From Meghimatium bilineatum (taxonomy: Eukaryota > Mollusca > Gastropoda > Stylommatophora > Philomycidae): 64,000 bases of DNA. This document shows positions 10,079-20,952 of this stretch, piece by piece. The DNA lies in contig CM067322.1 of NCBI GenBank assembly GCA_034231615.1, positions 61,519,032-61,583,031 on the forward strand, read 5' to 3'. The notes beneath the pieces are model-generated. The model had not been told where the DNA came from. It worked only from the letters and a program-made list of their open reading frames with translations, and ran no database searches. Position 1 is the stretch's first letter. Every line of letters starts with the position of its first letter. The translations under genes and the position numbers were made by a program.

Positions 10079-11212
10079 GTGATCATTTTTGTGTTTCCAA
10101 TTGTATGATATGAGAGTAATGAACAGCACATGTACAACATCTGTAAATGATGAAGTTCTATAATTAGTCATTTGTTATGAGTTAAGGTTAGGTGCTGTCC
10201 ATAAATTACATCAACATTTAAAATTTAACTGATTCAGCAAGTAATTATTTTATAGTTTGAACGCATTAATTTTTTTAGCTAAAAAAATATTACATATATA
10301 CGCCAGCAAAAAACATTTTCCGTGTCTAAAAATTGTTGAACTATATCATATTATATGTCAAATTACAGGGAATTGGATGAACTATAAGATATTGATGACT
10401 GGCATATAAAAAGCTATGTATTGCAAAAGTTGTATAAAATAATATAGACATGCATATAATTAAAATGTAAAATTAGATGACACAAAAATTTCACCTATGT
10501 GGAACCACAGACCACAATACTTTTGACAGGGCATTCTAAATAACCATAATTTGTTGGTAATCCACTTCTGGATACATAACATTTTACAAAATTGATATTT
10601 GTTTATCGGTTTGTGAATTGTTCCCAAACTCGTATCATGGCCTTCGGCTAAGAAATTTTATAATATTGCAGATATAGGTTAGTCAAACTGAAATTATGAA
10701 ATTTAAACATGATTAAAGTAAGATGTGTTATATGTCTATTCAAAGAAAAGTGAAAGGACTTTATAGATATGTAGACTGTTATAGCAAATGTATGTTAATG
10801 TTAAATTTAAAGAAAGAAATATCCGCACGCACAAAATAAAAATATGAAAATGCGAGAAAATAAATTTCACTTACCAAGGATCCGCTTCAGCAATAACTGT
10901 CCTAGAACTTTCCTCTTCCTTTCATCATATATGTAATCCAATTTCGAAAACACAATAACTTATAAATGCTAACTGGATTTATAGATTTTTAGTTATTCAC
11001 AAATTAGCAATGTGACCCCCAGTTTAAATAATATGAATAGAAAATGTAAATAGTTAAAATAGTGTTCACATGCTACACATCCATAATGTTTATGCAAATA
11101 TATACAGGATCCCAGATAGCAAAAATAGAAATGTTATATTAGTAAAAGTAAAAAAAACTGTGTTAGGAAAATAATTACAAACACACAAGTACTCAGGTAC
11201 ATGATGCATCTA

Positions 11213-13034
11213 TTATATGCTGTGATACAGCTTGAAACAGTACTTAGGACAGAGAGCAGGATTTGAAGAGCAACCTTCACAAATAAATTGGCTTCTAGAC
11301 TTTTTACACTGAACACAATATTTTTGATGTCCAGTATATGTAATAATATGGTTGGCTCCTTGTAGCCTTTCTACTTGATGTGAGATTCTTGGTCTTCCAC
11401 GTACAACAAGAGAGGATCCAAGTCGTACATTGTCTGGTGTTAAAATAGCCGCTGCTCTGTTCAAGTCATCAATAAGGGATATTTTAAAATCAAGCATGTT
11501 GGTTTTCGTTTTATCTTGCCTTGTAAGGCTATATAGAATTAAAGCATTTGCCTGGCAAATCTCAAGCATCCAGTGAAAGATTTTTTTCCACCATTTATAC
11601 GTCTTGCGATTGAAATTGCCATAGTAGGTCAACATTTGGTCGACTCTGTCACACCCATTCATAGACTGGTTGTAGTCATGGATAACTTTTGGCTTTGTTT
11701 TCTGTGTGTTTCTTCTTCCAACAACAGTAATACTTTCAATTGAAGCCTTAGAAGATATTATAACAACAGGATTTTTTGCCTTTTTGTCCTTCCATGCTGT
11801 GACTAGAATGGAGTTGTTGTCGTCCAAATAACTCTTTGTTTGCAACAGATTTAATTTTAATGTTTTTATTTCCAGGGGGAAATTTTTCCTATTTTTGTTT
11901 AAGGTTCCTGTGTAATAGGTTTTCTTGGAAAGCAAATAAGTTATTAGCTTGTGGGTTGTATAGTATCGGTCAGCAAATATATACCTATATATAGGTACCT
12001 AGCGGAGACAGGAGCGTTTGAAAAACTTTGACCGCCATTCCTCCATCAAGATCTGCCTCTGGATCGTAAGATGTTTTACTACCAAAATATGGTAGCAAAT
12101 TAACCACATAACCAGTTGTGGAATCACAAAGTCCAAATACTTTTATATGATATTTGTGGGGTTTGGTGCCATTATATTGCTTATATTGCCACCGGCCGGT
12201 GAAACCAACAACCATTTCATCTAGTGACAAATTTTCAAACGGATAAAATGCTTTTTGAAAATTGGACAATAGTAAATTCATAAAAGGCTCTATCTTTGCT
12301 TTATTTTCTGAAAGAGGTTTAGAACAGTGCAACATTGTATGATAGATGCTCAGAAATCTGTCACGAGTAAACATTGAAGGAAAATATTTTGTGTCAAATA
12401 CTGGAATTGTTGACCAATAGTGCCTGACACTTGGACGACGATTGATGCCCATTCCAATCAGAACTGACAGAAATTTTGTCATTTCATACATTGTTATTGG
12501 TGTCCATTGGGAAAAAACAGATCTCTTTTTAGATGGATTGTTGATCATGCATTTGTGTTCAGCAAATGAGTTTATAGAGTTAATGAGTAACTCTAAAACA
12601 TCATTTGTAAGAAGAGTCTTCAGGCAGTCCAGTGGTGTTGATCTTTCATTAAGATCAGCATTGACACCGGGTGTATGCCGTGGCAAAAAACGAAAATTAT
12701 TATTAGTGAAACCTTCACTGACTTCTCTCCACGTACATTTAGGAGGTTCTGCCTCAATTCTTCTTCTTTTCACAGAGGAACTACGTGGACCTGGTTGAGG
12801 AGACGCCCCCTTTTGAGCAGGATCTGAAACGGTATCTACTTCATCAGAATTGTTATCTAATCTATCAAAATCAAAACTTGCATCTTCTATGAATTCTTCA
12901 TCAGAAGTACTATCATTGTCACTTTCATTGTCCCAATCAACTGCACTTTCTAGCCATTCTCGGGCTTGTACAGCACTCATACGTACAGAACGTGCTGATG
13001 ACAAACCTTGGCCATTTTCTATGTTGCTTGCCAT
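11213..13034 (-). pseudogene. piggyBac transposase, one frameshift
   Basis: Two open frames in different registers (13034-11985 and 11935-11213) together make about 600 codons, the usual size of a piggyBac DDD transposase. N-terminus: acidic (WDNESDNDSTSDEEF). Core: FSQWTPITMYEMTKFLSVLI, then MFTRDRFLSIYHTM. Catalytic aspartates: SLDEMVVGF (12219-12221), FADRYYT (11969-11971) and NGCDRVDQM (11648-11650). The C-terminal cysteine-rich zinc domain reads CVQCKKS..., ICEGC, CPKYCFKLYH. The registers change in a TA-rich run near 11975-11990, one base out of frame, giving a TAG. No other stop interrupts. Start MASNIENGQG (13034) is preferred over an in-frame ATG six codons upstream (13052). It acts in the nucleus, excising and inserting at TTAA. 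With only one lesion it is young, or the lesion is an assembly error. Confidence 0.92.
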
Positions 13035-13201
13035 TATGAGAATTATAAACACGATAAATAAACTAATTTATAACAAATAACTTCGATGTACAAATATGCC
13101 ACGCTCGTCTTATTTAACAAAGATAAGTGTTTACTTCCGGTAGGAAGTAGTTCTAGTTAGTTAAGGTTAGTCTAAATTTCTAAACAAGACAAAATATTTC
13201 A

Positions 13202-13275
13202 TTACTTCTATAAGTTATACCGGCTGGAAGACATAACGGTTTCTTACTTCTATAAGTTGCTCCGGCCGGTATGTG
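13202..13275 (-). mobile_element. piggyBac 5' terminal and subterminal repeats
   Basis: TTAA at 13276-13279 is followed on the minus strand by CACATACCGGCCGGAGCAAC, a plausible 5' terminus of the adjacent piggyBac. A 15-base motif TTACTTCTATAAGTT occurs twice (13202-13216, 13244-13258), each next to a CCGGC palindromic core. Such subterminal repeats are usual transposase-binding sites. The matching 3' terminus was not found in 10.1-11.2 kb. Confidence 0.6.
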
Positions 13276-13297
13276 TTAAACAAAATGTAATTTTAGC

Positions 13298-13323
13298 ACA
13301 CACACACACACCCCCCCCCCCCC
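13298..13323. repeat. Simple repeat (CA)n followed by poly-C
   Basis: CACACACACACACA running directly into a run of about 14 C. A second CA run follows at 13496-13509 and an A-run at 13620. Confidence 0.9.
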
Positions 13324-13639
13324 AATATTGTAATAATTTGAAGTAGAAGTACCAAAAAAAACCCACATGATTTTTTTTTTATTTTAAAATTCAAACATTA
13401 ATGTGTTAAAAAAGGTATTGTTAATGTTAAATTGTTTGTGCCAATACCCCCAACCCCACAGTTCTATCCCTTGTCAATAATGCAAACATTTTCAGACACA
13501 CACACACACCACCACCCCCAAAAAAAATTGTTTTCGTAATTAATGGGCAGCCCCTTATCATTAATAATAGTACTTATGTAAAAAAAACCACCCTTATCAT
13601 TAATAATAGTACTTATGTAAAAAAAAAAAAAAAAAAAGT

Positions 13640-13850
13640 CAGATTTACAAGGAATACACAGACTCTGTACACATCTGATTGCACTGATCAGCAGACTATC
13701 ATCAAACATCACAACACAACAAGGTATGCTACACAGATACAGTGAAGGCAGACATAGAGACCGACCACGAAAACGATGGACCACCAAAATAAAAGAGGTG
13801 ACAAATTCCACAATATTCAGCACATACGAACAGATAGATAGATAGACACA
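13640..13850 (+). pseudogene. LINE 3' end with GATA-type tail
   Basis: Encodes LHRYSEGRHRDRPRKRWTTK followed by IKEVTNST, the GRPRxRWxxDIKExT motif at the end of many non-LTR ORF2 proteins. Ends in CAGATAGATAGATAGACA. Related to 17810-18005. Confidence 0.65.
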
Positions 13851-14639
13851 GACTCTTATGTTTTACATCAATATATCATGAAACCTCTCTTGACAACCCA
13901 TAGCTTTTCCGAAGCACATGTTGTCTTATTCTAGTAGAACACATGACTAGAACACATTTCTCCTAGCTATATAAATAGTATTACGTCCATATTTTTCTGT
14001 GAAACATGGTACTGTTATGATGTATGATGAATGCTATCAGAAATAAAACATAACTATTATGAAATACAGTTTTAGAGCAGTCTCACTCATTACCGCTTAT
14101 CATTAAAGCACTCTGGACAAAGCAATAGTGGCTCTGATCTTCGTTTCGGTAAACTAGAATGTATCAGCTCAAGGAACCACTTGTATCTTAACAGTCTTTG
14201 GCTGAGTTTTTTTGTAGTCTTATCCTGAGTGGTTATCACTATACATTTTGCTATACCTATTTCAGCGGATAGTGTTATGAACATTAAAAGTGAAAGTAAA
14301 AGTGTAACAACCTTTTTTGTTAAGCTCCAAGGGGTGGGCATGGAAGAAAAATTGTCCCAAAAGGAATCATGAATGAAAAATAGTTAAGAACCACTGGTAA
14401 AAATTATATGAGTGAAGTAGAATAAGTCCTACGTAAGTGAGTGTGCATTATAAAATCTCAGATGAGAAATCTGAAACAAATTACTCTATAGTGAACACCA
14501 GTATCATGAGGGCTTACGGGAAATAAACAATCATGAAAATAATCAGGGAACAGATAGATAGATATCTTTCGTAAGAGTATGGAATTACAAAAGCAAAGTA
14601 TACAAACAATAGAATGATCTCATAGCTGTAGGAAATTGT

Positions 14640-15286
14640 TAGTTTGTTCCTTTGATGCCAAGGGTGGCACATGGGGCAGAAGTAATGTTTCTCCATGGCT
14701 TGTGGTTCACTGCAAGCTGTTATAGCTCTTGGGTGGTGTTAATTAATACCCATTGTCTTTTGCTCATTCTTCATTGAGTTGTCCTGGGTCTTCCACATTT
14801 TAATTTTCCTGTTGCAGACCATGGCAGAGCTTGGTGGGTAAGTCTATTCTCATCTGATTTAAGCACATGGCCTAAATGCTGCCGTCTTCTTCTAATAATA
14901 GTTAACACTATTATAATAATTCTTGTTTGAATATGGCTTTTGTTGATTAATTTGCGAGAAATTTTTTCAATCTATGTTCAGGATTTTTCATAAACATTCT
15001 CAAAATTATTGAGTCTCTTTTCTATGGCTTGAGTGGATTTCAAGTTTTCACATCAGTATTTTAGTACAAGGATCATGTTGGAGTTGAAAACTTTGATCTT
15101 GATATGTGTTTGCCAGATGTTAACTTGTTTATTGGAGGAACTTGCTGCAAGCTCTATGCGTGTCATTATCTCTTTTGTCGTATCTCCATCATTTGATATT
15201 TCACTTCCCAGGTAGGTAAAGTTTTTGGATTTGTCAATTACTTGATTGTTTAATTTCACAACTCTTGTCGTATTGGTAAAGTACAT
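14640..15286 (-). pseudogene. RTE-like LINE reverse transcriptase C-terminal region
   Basis: On the minus strand, from 15286: VVKLNNQVIDKSKNFTYLGS, then EISNDGDTTKEIMTRIELAA, then after frameshifts a HLGHVLK and LPWSATGKLKCGRPRTT block, and NHKPWRNITSAPCATLG at the end. Order and motifs match the post-active-site part of RTE-clade LINEs. Several stops and frameshifts: dead. Lies in intron 5, antisense to the gene. Confidence 0.8.
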
Positions 15287-15399
15287 GAATCATGTACCCA
15301 GTAAGAAATAAATGCTTCTTGTTGATTAAAAAAAATTGGAACAGATTCATTTACAGATGGGCTGGTTTACCATGTTTGGTGACTTTACCATGCCAGAAA

Positions 15400-15556
15400 A
15401 ATTGACCCAAAAACCTTGCTGAAGTCAGATGTGTTTGAGCCAAAAGGTGCAAATATAACAAACCTCCCTCTAAACCATGGTGCAATGCATTCCCTTGACT
15501 ACATCCTGCTAACCAGCAGGAGGTTTAGAATGAACACAGAAGAATAAGATAGTTGT
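15400..15556 (+). repeat. Repeat A, 3' half
   Basis: CTTGCTGAAGTCAGATGTG ... CCATGGTGCAATGCATTCC ... GACTACATCCTGCTAA ... AACACAGAAGAA tail. 5'-truncated. Confidence 0.7.
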
Positions 15557-15732
15557 AACACTATTCCTCATACATCTTTGTGATGTGAAGAGACACATTA
15601 CAACTTTGTGTAAATGCATAATTATCTTTTAAATGGTCTGATTTAGAGTATAGCAAAGATTAATTGTATCAATACATTTGTATGCTGGCAGGTGAGAATG
15701 CTATGTATCACATCATTTCTTTAATTTTTCAG

Positions 15733-15860
15733 GTTCCCTTTTTTGGTCCACTGTTTGATGGTGCAATTGTAGATCACTATGTCTTGTCTGGGCTTGTCCG
15801 TGCCACTGCCATCAATGCCAGTCGACTTAAACGATCTCTTATGCCATTTTATCATGCATT
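15733..15860 (+). CDS. RALGAPA1: RalGAP alpha subunit, exon 6 (GAP domain, U12 donor)
   Basis: Acceptor TAATTTTTCAG; 42 codons plus two bases. It encodes [20 protein letters not shown], then [16 protein letters not shown], the conserved C-terminal half of the Rap/Ran-GAP domain. It must end at 15860 with TT of a Phe codon, because the next exon supplies C and then YEERAK, as in vertebrate homologues. The donor at 15861 is GTATCCTTT, a perfect U12-type 5' splice site. The open frame runs on to 15912 only because the intron start happens to be open. Confidence 0.95.
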
Positions 15861-16109
15861 GTATCCTTTACAGTGTCTTTTCAATGTTAAATTGATTGTT
15901 GCTAAGAGATGAATTAAACAAGAATAATTTACCTGACAGAAAGGAGAAATATTAAGACTGAACATATGATGGTCATGTGTGAAGTATTTGTTAAATGACC
16001 AGTACATTGAAATACTAGTAAAAGAACATTACAATTAAGCTGCTGCTGTAAATGATGACTAATATTGAAAAAAAATGCTAGTGGTCATTTTAACATAAGC
16101 AAATATTGT

Positions 16110-16131
16110 TTATATATATATATATATATAA
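16110..16131. repeat. (TA)n microsatellite
   Basis: An alternating TA run of about 10 units inside the U12 intron. Confidence 0.9.
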
Positions 16132-16650
16132 AAACTTTCGTTACTGCATATTCTCCTGTGAAGGAGGGCAGGGAGGATTTCTATGGGTTGTGGAAATAAA
16201 GACCGCTTTGCCATAGCAGATGCTGCAACATGTACAGGAAGAATTTTGATTGTACCTCCAAAAGGTATAGGAATAAATATAGTCTTAAATAGCATCAGCA
16301 CCTAATCAAATACCAAAAAGAGGTATTTTTGTCTAATATCTAGAGATGAATTTTTACTCTTGGGCAGCTTATGCTAGTTTGTAAAATATGAGTGTTTTCT
16401 GTGGTTGTGATATCTGGGCAGGATAAGAGATTTCATCTAGCTTAATTTAGTCATATATTTTTGAGTTAGATGCTATGTACTGTTTATAAACAATACATTC
16501 AACAAATATTATCTGTGAAGAAGTGAAGGTTTATTGCTTTAACCTTGGTACAGTAATGTGGTTGATTGTAGTTACTTTTAAGCATGTTATATAAAGTGTT
16601 GCCTGTCATGTTTCTGACTTTGACCCATCAACACTTTTAAGAAAGACATG

Positions 16651-17023
16651 AAAAAACATGAATTTATTTTCGTGCCTGGACATGTGGGCGTTCGAGGCAA
16701 TGAAAGAGCGGATCAACTGGCATCGTGTGCGATTGTGGCAAAGGGCGATGGGGCAATGGATAGCGCTGACGTTTTGAACTCCTTAAGAGATAACACGCGA
16801 GAGTGAGACTAATGTGGATGATGATTCCTTTTCAATTGCTAGGATTAAAGATCAGGGATTGAAATGCGGTGTTGCTAGAGGTGAACATTTTGGAGGGCGC
16901 AGAAGAATGATGGTCAACCAGCATAGGACCGGTACTGTCAGCAGAAGTGTGATGGCGGATACACTCAAGGAGAGATCGTAGCAACTATGGATGTGTCCAG
17001 TTTGCAGTGATGATGATCCGACG

Positions 17024-17053
<30 letters not shown>
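16651..17053 (+). mobile_element. 5'-truncated RNase H-bearing LINE, 13-bp TSD
   Basis: The 13-base string TAAGAAAGACATG occurs immediately before (16638-16650) and after (17054-17066), a clean target-site duplication. The insert starts within an RNase H domain (FIFVPGHVGVRGNERADQLA) and ends in about eight CTAA units. The frame is then broken at about 16805. A later block encodes LKCGVARGEHFGGRRRMM-like sequence and a CPVCSDDDPTTN end. This is a target-primed retrotransposition product of a LINE with a C-terminal RNase H domain and a zinc-knuckle-like end. Relatives: 59440-59815 (minus) and 27780-27845. Confidence 0.9.
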
Positions 17054-17056
<3 letters not shown>

Positions 17057-17167
17057 GAAAGACATGTAACATTAATAGTCTCAGTATTCTCATTTAATTT
17101 ATTGTTCAATGCATCTCATTTTGTCCTTTGAATGTGTTACCCAAAACACTTTCCTTAACACCCTCAG

Positions 17168-17283
17168 CTATGAAGAGAGAGCCAAGTGCTTAGAGAGCAC
17201 AATTCAGCAGCACACAGAACAGACCATGTTTGAAGATTTTGCAGAGAATGTCTTTGCTCCAGTATTGCCAGTCAATGCTGCCA
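17168..17283 (+). CDS. RALGAPA1: RalGAP alpha subunit, exon 7 (end of GAP domain)
   Basis: Begins after CCTTAACACCCTCAG with the single base that completes Phe, then YEERAKCLESTIQQHTEQ and MFEDFAENVFAPVLPVNAA. This is the final helix region of the Rap/Ran-GAP domain; YEERA and FEDFA..VF are conserved in RalGAP alpha. It ends in phase 1 before a consensus donor GTAAGT. In mammals the protein ends shortly after this point; here the splice signal and two further in-phase exons indicate a longer tail. Confidence 0.93.
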
Positions 17284-18105
17284 GTAAGTGTAGCTTCTTT
17301 TTTTTTATACATACTTTCTATCATGCTAAAGGAAAGTAAAGAAAGTCAAAACAGCACTAAGAAGAGATTGGTGGAGAAGCTAAAGCAATAAAATGTTATG
17401 ATATAAACAGATCATGACTATAGTCTTTCTGATAAAAGCACACCTTCTTCTCAGTCCTACCCACAGATTGCCTTACTGGGCTAGAGTGTTTTTCTACACT
17501 TCTCGACCACCTGAACAGTCTGCTATTCTATTATGCCGGTTTATAGCTGTCATCCATGTATCCACACTATGGCTCACTGGTAGGCATTCCCTGCTGGTTA
17601 GCTGTGGATGGTGTATGTGTGACAGTTGTTAGTGAACCCTGTTGATTTCTTGTATCAGCGGATCATCATGTCAAGCAAACTTGTGTTAAAATAGTGAACA
17701 TTATGATAGATCTACCAAGCTGGATGTAGGCTGGTCTTAGTGATGTGATTATTTTCTATTTCATTGATCTCTGTATTTCTTTCCTCCATTTATTCAAAAA
17801 TGTAACAGCATGCCACAAATGGCCATGATACATAGACATAACAGCTATAAAACCAGAGACGGACCATGTAAAAGATGGATCACAGAAATCAAAGAAGCCA
17901 CAGGAACAGGCTTACAAACAGCAAACAAGAAGGTCATCTCCAGAGAACTCTTCCACCCCTGAGGTCGCAAGGCAAACAAGGGCCACAGCGTATAGATAGA
18001 TAGATTCAAAAATCATTGGATATTAATGAAATTCATAATTTCATAGTATTTGTGTGTAACTCCTATACATATTTCTTGCATCAGCATATATTATCAATTC
18101 CACAG
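17284..18105 (+). other. RalGAP alpha intron 7
   Basis: Consensus donor GTAAGT and acceptor CACAG. Contains a LINE 3' end with a GATA-type tail (17810-18005). A 21-base string (17421-17441) recurs with one mismatch at 42237-42257. Otherwise featureless. Confidence 0.8.
17810..18005 (+). pseudogene. LINE 3' end with TAGA tail
   Basis: Encodes YKTRDGPCKRWITEIKEATG, then LQTANKKVISRELFHP and a stop, then TATAGATAGATAGA. The RDRGRPRxRWxxxIKEATG pattern is the end of a LINE ORF2. Confidence 0.7.
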
Positions 18106-18216
18106 TTGTAGATATGACTATGCCATCAGAGTCAAGTGGCATCACTCTGAATGATAATCTGCAAACATCAGACTTACTTCCTCCTCAAATGTCGCCAAAT
18201 ACTAGCAGACAAAGAG
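18106..18216 (+). CDS. RALGAPA1: RalGAP alpha subunit, exon 8 (tail)
   Basis: Acceptor AATTCCACAG and donor GTAAGA; two bases complete Ile, then 36 codons rich in Ser, Thr, Pro and Asn (VDMTMPSESSGITLNDN and QMSPNTSRQR), then one base of the next codon. Phase in (1) and out (1) match both neighbours, which is the main support; there is no recognisable domain. This looks like a disordered linker after the GAP domain. Conservation across species was not tested, so it could be alternatively used. Confidence 0.75.
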
Positions 18217-18519
18217 GTAAGAAATCTGAACCAACTTCACTGCCAACAACATTTGATAATTATGTGTTAATTTTATCATTAATGATGATTTTCTTTATGT
18301 AGATTGCAATTTAATCTGACAAGTTTCTCTTTCGCAGATGAAAAATGCTGTTTGTATCCAAAGTTGCAAAAATATTTGTTGGATACTGTTATTAATATAG
18401 AGCTGGTTTTTTGTCTCACAATTCTGTGCTGAATAACAGGTCTCTTATACGTTTTTCAGTAGTGTATAACGTAAATAAGATCAAAAGAATGTATTCCTTT
18501 TGTTATACATATTAATGGA

Positions 18520-18675
18520 AGCAGTACACATTTATAGAAGCTGTACACATTTAGAAGCTGTACACATTTATAGAAGTGGTACATATTTATAGAAGCGGTA
18601 CACTTTTATAGAAGCGGTACACATTTATAGAAGTGGTACATATTTATAGAAGCATTACACATTTGTAGAAGTACA
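18520..18675. repeat. 19-bp tandem repeat, about 8 units
   Basis: The unit is approximately AGAAGCGGTACACATTTAT, with variants GCTGTACAC and GTGGTACAT. Located just after exon 8. Confidence 0.85.
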
Positions 18676-19179
18676 CTATTATGTGGTGTTCTCCATGTGC
18701 AAGATTTCTGTCAATGTCTAGATTATCCTAAACAGTTTAGGCGTAAGGCTACTCTCTCACAAACTGCATGCCAAATTGTTTACTGGGTATGAATAATAAA
18801 TAGGAACATTTGAGGAATTATGATAGAAATATTATATTTGACAAAGGCCACATTCAAAAATTATTCATATTAATAATTTTTTCCATACAATTTTTTGTAT
18901 TAAATTATTAATTGTTTTCCAATCACATGTAACACCTCCCTACCTACCCCTGTTTATTCTTACCATCTCATATTATTATAGTTCTATTTAAATTGATGGA
19001 ATTTGTCTTGGAAAATTCCTATTTATTTTTTCTGGCACACTCTGGTGGTGTGTCCTTTTGATGGGTCCATAATCTCCATTTTTTGGTTGCTATTCAGGCA
19101 TAGGCATAACTATTTACTTTCAATCACCCCAGTTCCTACAATATGAATGGAAATAAGTAAAGTGTCTTGTTAAATTGTT

Positions 19180-19450
19180 GTGTGTTGCTGCAACCTGAAA
19201 GGGGAGCAAAGAATAGCAACACTGTTTACCTTCCATGCATGTCGCAAGAGGTGACTAAGATTACAGGGTGGAGTTGGATACCCCATCCCATATAGGGCCA
19301 AAGCTACTCAGAAGTCATGCTGAAGTTGGATGTGTCAGACCAAAATGCATAGAGGTCGCAGAAAAACTAAACCATGACACAATGCATTCCATTCTCAGGA
19401 CTACATCCTGCTAATCTGCAAAAATTTGAGAATGAATACAAAAGAAGACT
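19180..19450 (+). repeat. Repeat A, near full length
   Basis: One of the most complete copies: head TGTGTTGCTGCAACCTG, GGAGCAAAGAATAGCAACAC, CATGTCGCAAGAGGTGACTAAG, GGATACCCCATCCCATAT, GACTACATCCTGCTAATC, and a tail near AATACAAAAGAAG. Confidence 0.85.
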
Positions 19451-19530
19451 TGTTAAATAACTAAAATAACATTGGTTAAAAAAACTATTGATCAGGACCA
19501 ATAGTAAAACAAAATACTAAGAAAAAACAC

Positions 19531-19562
19531 TAAGTTTTGAACATAAAGCCTTCATCAGGATC
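19531..19562 (-). repeat. CTGATGAAGGC-type motif (retroelement tail?)
   Basis: Minus strand TCCTGATGAAGGCTTTATG, then TTCAAAACTTA. One of four related motifs (also 46319-46350, 50959-50988, 63215-63252). Confidence 0.5.
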
Positions 19563-20952
19563 AGCATCAAAACCAACATATTAAGAACGATGATGTATTT
19601 TTTCTTTATCTATGCTGTGTTTAAAGCTTAATATGTTGTGTTATCATATTAGTACACTAAATTATATATTTCTGTTCATACTGCATTTGACTAGTGCCCT
19701 CATTTTTCATCTGACACTCTAATGATTTGATATATGGACTTCTATAGGTCATTTGATGATTTAGCTATAAAATGAATTGCAGTCAGAGATTTGCTGTGTA
19801 ATGTAATTTAGAGTGGCTGCAAGATGTCACACTGTGATCTGGTGACGGAGGATCAGACTTTTACTCCACATCCTGGACAAATTGTAGACTCTTCTCCTAG
19901 TAAAGAACCCATGAATATTCATATAGTTTTTATTCTATTATAGGCAACATGTAGTTATAATTATACTATTTATCCTAGAGTTTGTTAAAGTTGTTCCTAA
20001 TGTCAAACAAATATTTAGACCAATTCTTATTTTGTTTAAATTAGAAACTTATTCTTTGCCAATAATTTGATCTAATCATTTAATTCTTAGTATAAATTAT
20101 TTGCACATCTTTTTTCTTTTTCTTTTATTTTGTTTCCAACAGTCAAATGGCTACTTTAGTTCGCTTTATGGTATGATCTGTTTTTAACATTTGAGAATGT
20201 TTTTGTTCTGTAAATTCTGTTGTAATAAATTGAAAAATGTACACATAGCTTTGTTACATATGCTGTATTGACTGAGACGTGATTATAGACTTTATTAGCT
20301 TCCTTATTGTCATTCAAACTAACATAAACACTAGGAGACTAGACAAAACATGAATGGTCAATAATAAATAAGCATTTGTAACAAAGTTATCGCAGTAATT
20401 CACAATTTGTCTTATTCTGCTCATTATTACATTCAGTGAATGTTAATGTTGTTACATGTTACATTTTTTTTGTCTGTGTTCCTGCTTTTGGTTTCTCCTA
20501 TGTTAATTATTCTTTTGTGTTTTAACAGATAACACTGCCAACTTATCTCTTATATTTTTAGTTTTTTTCCTTAATTTAAAAAACAAAATATTTGGTTAAT
20601 TTCTATTAAAAATTCCAACTTTCTGTGAAATCATTCATATTAACATCTGCAATCTCCAGTTTCTTCATTAACCAATTAAACTCATGTTATATCTGAATTG
20701 TTTATGTTTAACACTTGTTAACCTCTCATTAACATGAAATAATGAGTGAAGGTGCATTTTTTATAAACACACTCACAAACTATTGTAGTTTTATAAAGGT
20801 ACGGCAAGAAGTTCTTTAGCACAGGCTTTCTGAAAGTGGGAAATATCACCCTCACCCTATAAGTTCAGGGGGGAGGTAAGGAATGAAGGCGTGATTAAGT
20901 AACGATGAATCAGTCAAGAAACTCTAAAAAGATGAAGCTATTTAACATGCAT

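Larger units (their letters stand above)
10079..15732 (+). other. RalGAP alpha intron 5
   Basis: A 5.65 kb intron containing the minus-strand piggyBac element, CA/C-rich simple sequence at 13.3 kb, LINE ends at 13640-13850 and 14640-15286, and a repeat A fragment at 15400. 10079-11200 is AT-rich; I could not find a matching left end for the piggyBac there. 13850-14640 has no clear feature except a hAT-like terminus on the minus strand near 14390 (CAGTGGTTCTTAAC). Confidence 0.75.
15861..17167 (+). other. U12-type (minor spliceosome) intron 6
   Basis: The donor is GTATCCTTT at 15861-15869, identical to the U12-type 5' splice-site consensus. TTCCTTAAC at 17151-17159 is identical to the U12 branch-site consensus and places the branch adenosine about 10 bases before the exon. 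The intron ends CAG, lacks a polypyrimidine tract, and is phase 2. A LINE with a 13-bp target duplication is inserted at 16651-17053. The other introns of this gene have U2-type donors. Confidence 0.9.

Noticed and set aside
13464..13823. 119-codon minus-strand frame
   Set aside because: It covers simple repeats, a duplicated 40-bp segment and an antisense LINE end; no domain.
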